Part shown: in pieces, positions 59,001 through 64,000 of the stretch
Layout of the letters: each line of letters begins with the position of its first letter
Numbering within the stretch: the first letter of the stretch is position 1
Assembly: GCA_964019425.1 (NCBI GenBank)
Contig: OZ025814.1
Span: 634,001-698,000 of the forward strand
From: Flectonema sp. DT1601
Taxonomy: Eukaryota; Euglenozoa; Diplonemea; Diplonemida; Diplonemidae
Length of the DNA: 64,000 nucleotides
Reading direction: 5' to 3'
Notes under the pieces: generated by a model
What the model was told of the DNA's origin: nothing
The model's database searches: none
The model's input: only the letters and a program-made list of their open reading frames with translations
Position numbers and translations under genes: made by a program

Positions 59001-59100
59001 TCATGCTGCTGCTTTTGAAGAACAAGACGAAACACAAGAAACCTACCCTGGAAGAGATGTTTGCTACGCTTCTATTTCTGCTGGGCAAACTGCCTGTTAG
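47035..59100 (+). CDS. Giant FYVE / DUF3638-DUF3645 helicase-like / EF-hand / Vps62-like protein
   Basis: 4021 residues in one exon from the ATG at 47035 (MPSWEIDGTN), chosen because it directly precedes the first domain. Residues about 10-62 are a FYVE-type zinc finger (CAAC, HHCRKC, CGKC, CDKC), which binds phosphatidylinositol-3-phosphate on endosomes. After about 2300 residues of little-known sequence comes the DUF3638/DUF3645 region: Walker A-like IMGQGKTTVITPL (near 2378), DEIDLIMHP (near 2549), FSGTPQDLLPLEMGP (near 2935) and AQGAYRMRGLGNGQ (near 3099), in the order of superfamily 2 helicase motifs. A Glu/Gln tract lies near 3285. EF-hand-like loops follow (DRSATGCLGIQE near 3650). The end has WEPLAPEGYVKGGLV (near 3894), as in Vps62/VPS13-type proteins. 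An endosomal or vacuolar ATPase role is inferred; the biochemical function of DUF3638 proteins is not established. Confidence 0.9.
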   Translation: MPSWEIDGTNCAACNVRFSKLTGTLKHHCRKCKNVFCGKCTGKKLNLTEESSGSRERVCDKCFTEVKEEREKESDFQLPDLPEAQSKPVEASDAVKKMLAEKKSDFNLNAIIHRRCFADLLSPEAIQYRPTRAEYEPDLLADSTVDRYQESAEKYAEETIQALGIKSRFESTLQAVSRSIRHSNDSHVQYINRCIEMALGFTQSLPSTGTSEKDMCTKLFQSISYLRTRIDEVRVGEGFLVPVFWAKKTPSEEEQDDQGHGVFLLFHKVSSDMFRVAVANYGEGQDYHPYNIDNTTVSAGQYQRKQPYVTGKLASLEKVRNGWFWYFVLEQLYEPNEKNGPKFVYEVLLPYLVQEPPSHAGIANGFESNWVNKSHGGDISFGRSLITGAKWLIACNENFSKLSSSFDALIRLTVIEGHLSSTSECSCSELEALQVGIKTAARYGIGLEQTAESDFCKRLRIAHDKIMNMKPVALSATAIAAKPSPPVLMSLELPTGEENAFIFRGFNVMDKSTYRNLEELAGEKVKPRMLLPFNTVCIKDSVETPADCLLAFKTAIDAIGLLFAQSSEIPNYTQMIFMLIAHLFTRVIPVPLPLDADRKHCFWRRQDFRYETQQTLLQQLDSLSRSFTSVSLTQRENRDLDCRIIVSYAIQTLTDCIGRICATDTPSLLSLHFSGNVPICKGSKIMAPVQPYCLAHDDFVSKTDDILLFWPEMTNTRTLILDYWKYMEKNIKPDHIIFGFRDCIVTEAEHGFINQLSLSSGHGAIGGPSMLQALTGTGSEAWLVTVCPEFRYLRDVTFRTIMLFSHLQNSLPSSDKYLNTHAILHWKDVRGAVDKYGELKPGQRHKIRVTGFKGVDLSPCMTSPKAHAKRNILNRFYDKIVGDKTRLRNESPASMAVLLGENVKCEEDVLFCEKLPDFKQSLTGHQRELLFSFPTAPAVLIPLLLPFLANHEKIQCLADPQVQQLLDAALFEPGTWRQDTEVTETQIPASNRDHLSTPAGRLMYELSNSNVVLDTCVSMLTIALEKDSGRYSSPSAVVLLCATRVVCRIIRYLNMIIQSLELGDTDNKYCRGIRAPDLGVGITLESLKSKKSLILDILTNSVFGKLLSWIELDELAEKNTQQACKIFAHIVLIFEGFLEQDYIDTFDDEKVGFELPICAMMTSQVYLSTYHDWGCGDIGASELEISDVFEKTRRVIFRLFTDNEPIRNIALDVSKKIISSGLITKKAEQSKWVSSVSVPGAFFDVMANQTENSLIPHPDENYAAWLHRITSADNCISININNGVFSHKKKDIGKLPNWVRESPDYLEYFGDTVLKCANLGATENRRIYRLVGVEGTYDVHAWKEDIRGPEPALERVSLTSKTFDNASTWVRNRIIQEAGTNPMLISKEMDLRVIFENDKRAHLAGVHPVTVKPIYVELLNSPPVLTMYQLIECGRRYFKRQIYTTDTVSSFYSPHQGTGSLASGSSQRYSRQGNEWTLAAGRHDDDFTTEASVQIFKTENKVQRMLLLPRLLVGIIPVTLLEQYTFWEDKGGEEGQGLSNETNGLITANSKTDDSTMEIKIDNSKARIQRTTSKLDGTTETLQLLNLMASGTQAAEEYARIFCRLENMSHILIWCTISESSSDVIIVKRVELPRLRLTFTQSQYGLGCDQHTGYYLNTSSLDESTLKLTDSFSGGCIVLSKATGELAILTSSTAEPLRPKVAGITNEPLSWVERHMPSQLLFRRHEDNWVDGLPSEARHHIYYIHSCHSLLRAPAVASNLYLLLCLALRRKYVQVAEMASRLGEVSGKEESRLFKGIIDTLLESKENPDAAACRIRIGTSIAQHCSSVSFDRINPSWNESHDIKVYTMSRALVNSAIAISAEDEFRLLTKHRDSLPRDCHNRERALKTLLDKESSHGDTFIPDYPKKMIVKSKNIPYDALRIDPSLDLSTCIDAISTSKVLPKKKEGSDKDPRMRTGSLAIAAMSQVKSRGYLNALFVYEVYRSSIQLKIYNDDSCVALGSLLTRYMYFKKNTSGDKLLHAMDQLILTEADRKLLPDLPSEEEIQAELDKNKKQNIFVRAVSSTTTPGSLRMAALNKAVEKLKGLLKGKPPAFFTYHDYLAPSPISGMHAALCWKTSNYITDVSSTSVQCDFASAQFPLRELADDFTETNSSSAVASWLSEFKSIVEKDQLGTHVSESLTNVITRGGKQSNTMRNGNKSKLEDLIVIIDRVKRDTQRDVTAAEHQMTESFNPTENTIGRIAQTTQSYDIASIIRLYLSSEKAATEYPDQLWKPVTNWLLLQSRLTQLQACELQARSIMSLIDDDQPTSVQLETLANLLLAKRYHVTNDSSNNATVDPRMLVFEFATSIILRQPQVQLLADLIESTTKGIANVKQLIMGQGKTTVITPLLSLILADRRTLIMVCMPKALIDFSRSVLLDVFSSPVIPRPILTLEFQRSHNLTEALHDRLVAAKESRGIVMSHPTTVKSMLLKIVLCLNTLSSDDYRMDEEVAEYDAASFATKVSTQVSRFVGGSEAVGMANQDRGSLEREVHFGRKIFKMFELQSVLLMDEIDLIMHPLKSELNWPLGVRYSLDLSDTTSLDGMAGFRYRLPWFLLELVFAVSGSSTSPLHELSENGPMQETLSQLKTVFQDGLKNSKLTNVPHLTLLNETFYTESIVPLLRKCAATWLQKYIHLKTPEIEKFLIEGHMKASQADKDSKALNLTLDWLDSFLPHVLQKIHRQSFGYLTQPELTKALVEQPDMPKSRIHLAVPFIGKDTPSPSSEFQHPDVAIGFTIHAYKQSGMRESDLTIFINQMKKKFYTDDTQPRHKRAAAMEYVSCMKEMCCRVDGYDWKGNYIEPKNRGKNIDQEDKKVNYKETARETRQRKEMWQLPVVNTQDSYQMSVVAKYLLKSDRAVQWFLFEYAFPVTLLKSTRQLSASGQELGNGIISGKRAGFSGTPQDLLPLEMGPCGHAPYDDGDMIATLGNVDVISVTDVDSRDPLSILERVANSSSKYTALIDTGALITGMSNKKVADYLMTQDVMRDKFQGVVYLDEDDRRMVRLRNGKCILFGQCGLTIAQRFTFYDHIHTTGMDIKQSIVCTAFLTVSPSMVFRDYAQGAYRMRGLGNGQTLDILVPPEAKDVCNEAISMKSSGGFELTRQLQLVQWMLQKEAEAVDHQKTILHKQCINNLWRKAGFKNVLDTATSPKDHTANLEILRETVETTIRNTVAKRDKTAEGIGIDPTAKQYALNKKKFTIELDDDTKLVATNISKMSTELRKRVKTNHHSLGLEGEETHMSGEAEDEQEVEQEQEQEDEQEQEQEISKEADVVEDQCGNLNTKRKPWEPFRWEIHDLQNAPSHLDQFSPFNEYVPSARSEIAALPFPEFMHYSTNWMHLPNSNKQGRHKNIVAYLDVFPQPEDTQILTDDQALAELHISQLETAFRLFSRSNETNTLSWDETSHLLDTMSLGFNDFTKERIVDRMEKSAGTAWDKKHISYSQIIEGLSSMEIYQLKTSRFSIVLSLEELEHFRAVIHKVDHIPIAIRIPHYRGTLDDTLLQCTSAYLKLSNLGSHQSEAVESCLQFIDCIPNMTQTSLSWVLRLLRVKPSLRKEFWKAQRLLKRRTVKSWMELSVSLVLTEEAEYGKLQAKTVRERVKIAMLNRGWGPESTFTKLDRSATGCLGIQEFKMGLKFLDVGHTISEAAWHDAVRYVFIEINPKLRAKVDNLIVTKEEFKTYFQITDEDKERLRAGPLPEFWNEDESNLPEEIPITEIPAEGFASLDKTRLTVNHRFKIQAKHLVNFTPVWNSLKSDAGSQEGHLMSIWAADPGPQNLRYRFVIFGDYVRNTLTMPVHKESGLDLHRQKIKLPCKAWLITDLDAYYWSTVMKLDQWIESRFPKPVGYHLLWFLKVAEPVYVWEPLAPEGYVKGGLVATTTPEPPSKDAPYRCLPANWSTWNVEDHPRMQIWKESWMGSEVIFSIDPACGLFTTEKPPVNYFTQTMAPANKSMMFSNIHAAAFEEQDETQETYPGRDVCYASISAGQTAC

Positions 59101-60199
59101 GTCTTTTTCAATTTTTCGCTCAATTATTCCCTTATGGCTCTCCCCTATTTTTTTTCACTCTCATCTTTTTTTATGATCTGTCGATCTATTAGTTTTACCA
59201 ACACGATTACTGTGTCCTTTGTTCTCTTTAATTCGGTTTATAATCGAATCTCCAAAAGCAGTGCACAGGCGCTGTTGTCAATTCAACTCGCTCTGTGCTT
59301 CATGTTTTGGTTGATGCGATGATCTGTCTTAATTTTTTTTTTTTTTTTTTTTTTAATATCCTTCTTGCATATGATGAAAAAGTTTGCCATGCTTGTTGCT
59401 CTTAATAAACGGCGACTCGAGGACTACGTGTTACAAAGAATGTGTCTTGTTGTATATCCGTGTGATGTTATGTAGTGTATGCAGCTAAATGATTTTTTAT
59501 AGTTCTCCCCCCCCCCTATTATTTTATTGTATTGTTGCTTATTTACCGTGTACTAAAAATTGCCGAATCGAGTGTTGGAAAAAAAAAAAAAAAAAAAAAA
59601 ACTTTTTTCCCTTTTAACTTAACACGCAACATTACATGCTGTGAGTGGAATATAAGAAGACGTTCTCTTCAATGGTTCATTCCGTGTTTTTTTGTTTTCC
59701 ATCGTTCCCAAAAAAGTGCTATTTTTTTGTACCTTATACAAGGTAAGCATTATGTTTTATATTTATGACCGTAAATGGGAATTACAACTTTTCTTTTTTT
59801 TGATTTCCTTTCAGACGGGTTTTTTTGATTTCCTACAGGCAAGAGGTACTCAATTGTGTTACAGTGTGAAGACCTCGACCTTAAGACAGTTATCAATTTA
59901 CCCTTTTTAAAAATTGAGTCACAACGAGATAGGAATTCCCTACAACAAAAAAAAAAAGCATTTATTAAAAAAAAAATGATTCGTAGCTTACTGAATTGTT
60001 ATGTTTTTATTATAATTATTAATCTTTTTTTTAAATATTTTATTTATGAAACAGGTAACTACTTGTCAGAGAAAAAAATTGTTGTTCCTTTGAGCTTAAG
60101 AATGTAGTATCAAATTATTATCCACAACAGGATACACAATGCAGTGGTCTGTATACCTTAAACATAAATTTTTATAACATAAAAAACTTATTACTATTA
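59101..60199. other. Intergenic spacer
   Basis: T and A runs (59334-59354, 59580-59601), a C10 run near 59507 and several pyrimidine-AG sites. At 60078-60117 lies TTGTTGTTCCTTTGAGCTT with GTAGTATCAAATTA, a diverged piece of the end and start of the 902-bp repeat found at 32802-34627. No gene is supported, though an upstream exon of the next gene could be hidden here. Confidence 0.5.
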
Positions 60200-62875
60200 A
60201 TGAGCATATTAATAGATGGAACCAGGGTTGACCTTCCTAAAAGGAAGCTCAACACCTTAAGAAAACAGGTTCGAGAAGAGATTGAAACTGACAACAGGAC
60301 GATGGTGATGATGAGAATCGAATTAGAAAGGGAAAAAAAAAAAAAAAAAAACGAAGAAAAGAAAAAACAGAGAATGAAAATGACTCCGAAGGAATGGAAG
60401 AAAAAACACACAACCACAATTGAGCTTTGGAAGACGAAACAATGGAAAGAAACAATTCAAGCGGCAGTTGTTAAGTTATGGATCTCAGGACCTTCACAAC
60501 TCACTGGTGTCTATCAACTTCAATTGAAGAACTTATATAAAGGACGACCTGTTTGGAACAGATTACAGCCATTATCAACAAACAGTCCCTTTGTACTTCG
60601 TAGCAGAGGAAGTTATTGCTGGGCTATTTATCATCCAGCTGACACACCTGCGGCTACGTCTTCTGCATCGGCAACTCCATTTGACTCAACCTGGTCAATG
60701 CCTGATAATAATACACTGAAAGTATCTGGGACCTTACCTGAATCATTCAGCAATGAGCGTATTAATATTACTCAGTTTGAAAGGTTCAGTCTGTTGGAAT
60801 CAACGTATAAACGATTGGATGCGTTTTATTGTGGGTATCACATATACATTAGTGAAGAGAAAAAGTATTTGTTGCATGCACATCATACTGATGATGGTTT
60901 TTGTTGGGGAGTAAGTAGGTTGAATGATAAATATGGAGATTCTGTGATTGAAATGTTAAAAACTCCAACAAAAGAAACCGAACTTGAACCAGCTGAGTCG
61001 CCACTATCTCTAAGACAAAAATCAGTCAAAGAGTCGCCTTACACACCGCTAGAACAGAAACATTCCGTTGAATCGATTGTGAAGGAGTCTCGCATATCAA
61101 GTACACGTAACAGTGACGTGGACCGTGTCGAATCTGATATTGACACACTCACCCTTCATAAAAAATTAATAAAAAAATCACTGGAGCTAATGAAGCAATT
61201 AGATCCAATGAGAATCGCTGATGTCGATCGTCCGAAGACAAAAAAATTTAAAAAGAAAATTAAAATTTCAAAACCGGCAGACAATATTGAACAAGTAACG
61301 AACCTGAACAAAAGTATCGTGTCTGCTGGACATGAGCCGGAAGATGAATTTTCATTAGGAAAAAAATTCGATGAACGAGAACTGCTTACCGTTATAAGAA
61401 CAACCCTCTTACAAGATATCCCTGACTTGAGTAGTGAGACTCACAACGGTAGGGCTGCAGATGATCAATCACTCTGTTGGAACTTTGTAAAAAACTTTTC
61501 CTTAGCACCATTGTTAATTCCCCTTTCATCATTGGTTGATGAAGAAACTCACACCGAGAGTAGTATTTCCATTCCTCTAACGTCATACTTATCCAATGCG
61601 AGTATCAAATTAAAACGATACTTTCACGATCTTGGTAGTTTTCTTGAGATTATATACACTAATTCAAGTACTTCATTTATGTCTGAGATGTGTAATATTC
61701 TTTGTTGGCCTGATGACGTCTCTCTTGTTGATAAAAAGCATTCTCTTAATAGTTCTTTCAGAACAAACGATGAACTGATAGCGGTATTATGCACCGCGAG
61801 TGATACTGATTTAGATTTTTTAACTGGAATTCAATCGCGTTTATCATCAGTTGATGGTGATTTGCTTAAGATTGTTTATCAGTTTCGCAATGGAAAAAAA
61901 AATAGATCACCGTCGCATAGGAGTAGAAGGCTTCTTCACTCCTTGGCAGGGAGGGGTGATATAATCGAGACTGAGGAAATAATTTCTGATTTGTCAGAGA
62001 TGATTAATTGGGTGGTACTACAAATAACGTTGTCAGCAACTGAAAATCCTCCCAAAGAATTTTATATATACGTCAGGGATGGTGGTATTCCACTTGACGA
62101 GTTCCTATTGCTTCCTTCTTGTAATATTGGTTTTGAATCATCAGTCTTGAGTGACAGTGGAACGGTCCCTGATGGAATTGCTTTACTTAAAGTACTTAGC
62201 AGCGCTTACTTTGTTCTTCCGGGGAGGGATACCGTACTAATGCCGCCGATGATCGTTGCAGTCAATCAAAAATCAACAAATAAAATTGTTGCTGGTGTTT
62301 GTACTAATTGTTTATATCAATTCTTTTCATCGAATTTTCAAACTAAAGTCAAACAAGATCTCAAATCTCATCCGACGGTTAGATTTGCTCATCCTCTGTC
62401 GACAGTGAGAGGAATTGGTCCTCATTTACTTTGTATTGAGATTGCTGAAGATTCTGAACAAAATAAAAATATTCTACAAAGGGTTCTGAACGTATCAAAA
62501 TCCCTCGAGAGTAATTGCTTGGTTAATATTATGTTGTTCAGTCCGTACTTCTCTTCTTTGGTATGGTCAGAATGGGGAAGACCAAAAAACATTAAATTTA
62601 TTGATTTTTCGAAATATGATTTTAACATGACCAACCCAGATGCTTATGGTATCACTGGTGTGCTTTCAAATGCGTTTGGGCTTAACGATGTTTGTATTGT
62701 TCACATTATAGCACGTACTCCACTCACTGACTGGGAAGGTCAATATCTAAAGCAATGGTTACCCACAACCGAAAAACGTATTCCGATTTGTGTGTTCTCA
62801 TGCCACTGCTTACATTATAAAATGATATCAACCATCACTGGTGGCGTCTATCAAGTTGATGAAGGAGTCGGGTAG
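60200..62875 (+). CDS. Large protein with two YkGRPVW/CW-type beta modules, function unknown
   Basis: 891 residues. The first 90 residues are Lys/Glu-rich and helical, partly encoded by an A run (60331-60350). Residues about 94-146 form a small beta module, LTGVYQLQLKNLYKGRPVWN followed by SYCWAIYHPAD, of a kind often repeated in protist proteins (G-Y, G-R-P-V-W, then W at the end). A related module lies near 205-255 (RLDAFYCGYHIYISEEKKYL, DGFCWGVSRL). The region 255-380 is charged and disordered. The rest (400-891) looks folded but unfamiliar, ending HIIARTPLTDWEGQYLKQWL. The ATG at 60200 is the first in frame. It lies 1.1 kb after the giant gene. Confidence 0.75.
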   Translation: MSILIDGTRVDLPKRKLNTLRKQVREEIETDNRTMVMMRIELEREKKKKKNEEKKKQRMKMTPKEWKKKHTTTIELWKTKQWKETIQAAVVKLWISGPSQLTGVYQLQLKNLYKGRPVWNRLQPLSTNSPFVLRSRGSYCWAIYHPADTPAATSSASATPFDSTWSMPDNNTLKVSGTLPESFSNERINITQFERFSLLESTYKRLDAFYCGYHIYISEEKKYLLHAHHTDDGFCWGVSRLNDKYGDSVIEMLKTPTKETELEPAESPLSLRQKSVKESPYTPLEQKHSVESIVKESRISSTRNSDVDRVESDIDTLTLHKKLIKKSLELMKQLDPMRIADVDRPKTKKFKKKIKISKPADNIEQVTNLNKSIVSAGHEPEDEFSLGKKFDERELLTVIRTTLLQDIPDLSSETHNGRAADDQSLCWNFVKNFSLAPLLIPLSSLVDEETHTESSISIPLTSYLSNASIKLKRYFHDLGSFLEIIYTNSSTSFMSEMCNILCWPDDVSLVDKKHSLNSSFRTNDELIAVLCTASDTDLDFLTGIQSRLSSVDGDLLKIVYQFRNGKKNRSPSHRSRRLLHSLAGRGDIIETEEIISDLSEMINWVVLQITLSATENPPKEFYIYVRDGGIPLDEFLLLPSCNIGFESSVLSDSGTVPDGIALLKVLSSAYFVLPGRDTVLMPPMIVAVNQKSTNKIVAGVCTNCLYQFFSSNFQTKVKQDLKSHPTVRFAHPLSTVRGIGPHLLCIEIAEDSEQNKNILQRVLNVSKSLESNCLVNIMLFSPYFSSLVWSEWGRPKNIKFIDFSKYDFNMTNPDAYGITGVLSNAFGLNDVCIVHIIARTPLTDWEGQYLKQWLPTTEKRIPICVFSCHCLHYKMISTITGGVYQVDEGVG

Positions 62876-62892
62876 GATACTTTCTTCATCAC

Positions 62893-62925
<33 letters not shown>

Positions 62926-63039
62926 TATTTTTGTATTTAGTTATTTCTCAAAAGAAAAAAAAAAAAAAAAAAAGGGGGAATTTCTGTTGTTCTCACCGCT
63001 CTTTGTTCTCTAAGTAACAATACTAAAATAATAAATAAA
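62876..63039. other. Spacer with two A runs
   Basis: A runs of about 30 (62892-62921) and 20 (62955-62974), then a short AT-rich leader. Nothing else seen. Confidence 0.6.
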
Positions 63040-63930
63040 ATGTTCGGAGGGTTATCACCAAGTCAATTAGCTACCAAGGCAGTTTTGTTCAGAGGATCTC
63101 GACCATGGTGTTGTCAACAACAGAAGAGGTATTTTCGTAATTCGAAACCACTCTTAGGAAGGAAGGGAGACAAACCTCCAATTGACCTTGCAAAGGTCAA
63201 AGAGCAGTCGGAATATGTCTTACGTAAGATAGGAGGTGGTGACACAATGGGAAAGTTAAAGGCTTCTATCAATTCAGCATTTCGAACACTTGACGTAAAG
63301 ATGGCAGAGCAAGGCTTTAAAACAGAAAATGCTGGGATAGAGGCAATTAGATACTTGATAGCCGCATGTATGGCAATGTGGTTGTTGTTTTTTTTGTCAC
63401 CTCCAGGAATGAAACAATTTTTAGCGAATAATTTTTTGATATCGGGAGATAATTCCCATCGTCTATATCCATTAGTGACTTCAATGTTATTACATACTGG
63501 AATAGTTGATTTATTATTCAGCTCAATGCTGATCTACGCTATGGGTCCTCAAGTCATGGCGATGATTGGCGCAACCAGAACTTGGCAACTCATTATTGGT
63601 TCAACTGTTGTTTCAAACTTCTACTATGCCTCATATGAGGGATCATTGCCACGTAATTTTATGTCTTACAGTATCCCACAGGGAGGTCTTTCTAGCGCTG
63701 CCCACGCTATTGTCGCTACTACTTGCTTTTTGCGTCCGCACGCAATGGTTCAGTTTTTCTTTATTCCGGTTCAGAGTCTACATGTTGCGTATCTTGTAAC
63801 AGGAATTGATTTTATTCGTTTCTTTGGAAGTCTCCGTTCACAGTATTCTGGTGGAGGTGCTCATGTTGGTGGTGCAATGTTCGGAGCAGGCTACTGGTAC
63901 TTCATTCTGAAGCAAACTACTTTTATGTAA
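63040..63930 (+). CDS. Mitochondrial rhomboid-family intramembrane serine protease (PARL-like)
   Basis: 296 residues. The N-terminus is Arg/Ser/Lys-rich without acidic residues for about 43 positions, as in a mitochondrial presequence. A first membrane helix lies at 103-121, then the rhomboid core: SMLLHTGIVDLLFSSMLIYAM (148-168), further helices, the nucleophile segment GGLSSAAHA with Ser218 (family GxSx), and the last helix GGGAHVGGAMFG with His275. The Ser-His dyad therefore looks intact. PARL/Pcp1 proteases cleave membrane-anchored proteins of the mitochondrial inner membrane. The usual WR motif of the L1 loop is not obvious, and the canonical GASG reads GLSS, so activity should not be taken as certain. 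Confidence 0.87.
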   Translation: MFGGLSPSQLATKAVLFRGSRPWCCQQQKRYFRNSKPLLGRKGDKPPIDLAKVKEQSEYVLRKIGGGDTMGKLKASINSAFRTLDVKMAEQGFKTENAGIEAIRYLIAACMAMWLLFFLSPPGMKQFLANNFLISGDNSHRLYPLVTSMLLHTGIVDLLFSSMLIYAMGPQVMAMIGATRTWQLIIGSTVVSNFYYASYEGSLPRNFMSYSIPQGGLSSAAHAIVATTCFLRPHAMVQFFFIPVQSLHVAYLVTGIDFIRFFGSLRSQYSGGGAHVGGAMFGAGYWYFILKQTTFM

Positions 63931-64000
63931 AGTAGTTTCCTAATGTGTGACGTGTTGTGGATTCATTACTTTCTGATTACTGCAATCCTCGTCTTTTTAT
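63931..64000. other. 3' flank of the rhomboid gene
   Basis: Seventy bases to the window edge; nothing recognised. Confidence 0.4.

Overview
The window is nuclear DNA from a protist. It has AT-rich intergenic DNA full of A/T homopolymer tracts and long, mostly intron-free genes. A few short spliceosomal introns (59-77 bp, GTATG...CAG) are visible, TAA, TAG and TGA all act as stops, and divergent fragments of eukaryotic-type cytoplasmic rRNA are present. The lineage cannot be fixed from this window. The giant IQ-motif proteins and dynein-stalk-like domains suggest a flagellated cell, but that is inference. All 17 protein-coding genes called here lie on the + strand.

Layout. 1-1474: a cathepsin L-like protease gene with its 3' flank, a near-exact copy of which recurs at 42687-44161. 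1584-13149: a coiled-coil protein, a four-exon giant TPR/IQ protein, a tail-anchored membrane protein, a J-domain protein, an orphan fragment of large-subunit rRNA and a type II thioesterase-like hydrolase. 13434-21698: a 2754-residue IQ-repeat protein with internal tandem duplications. 22575-25609: a secreted P-domain protein and a basic, Ser-rich protein whose start codon lies inside a long hairpin.

25.6-41.7 kb is a gene-poor, repeat-laden island of about 16 kb. It holds a decayed but nearly full-length piggyBac element with TTAA-type target sites, two identical 902-bp tandem units, at least five families of short dispersed repeats, a 35-nt G run, an SSU rRNA 3' end on the minus strand and a second LSU rRNA fragment. 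No host gene is supported inside it.

41.7-64 kb is gene-dense again: a small membrane protein, a Rdx (SelW-like) thioredoxin-fold protein, the second cathepsin copy, two proteins of unknown function, a 4021-residue FYVE-DUF3638/DUF3645-EF-hand-Vps62-like protein, an 891-residue protein of unknown function and a mitochondrial rhomboid-like protease.

The main points of interest are three non-overlapping pieces of nuclear rRNA scattered among protein genes and repeats, a pair of giant IQ proteins that both appear to end in a dynein-stalk/MTBD-like helical domain, a family of small structured repeats with T-tracts at both ends, and a hairpin that sequesters a start codon. No tRNA, CRISPR array or complete rRNA gene was recognised.
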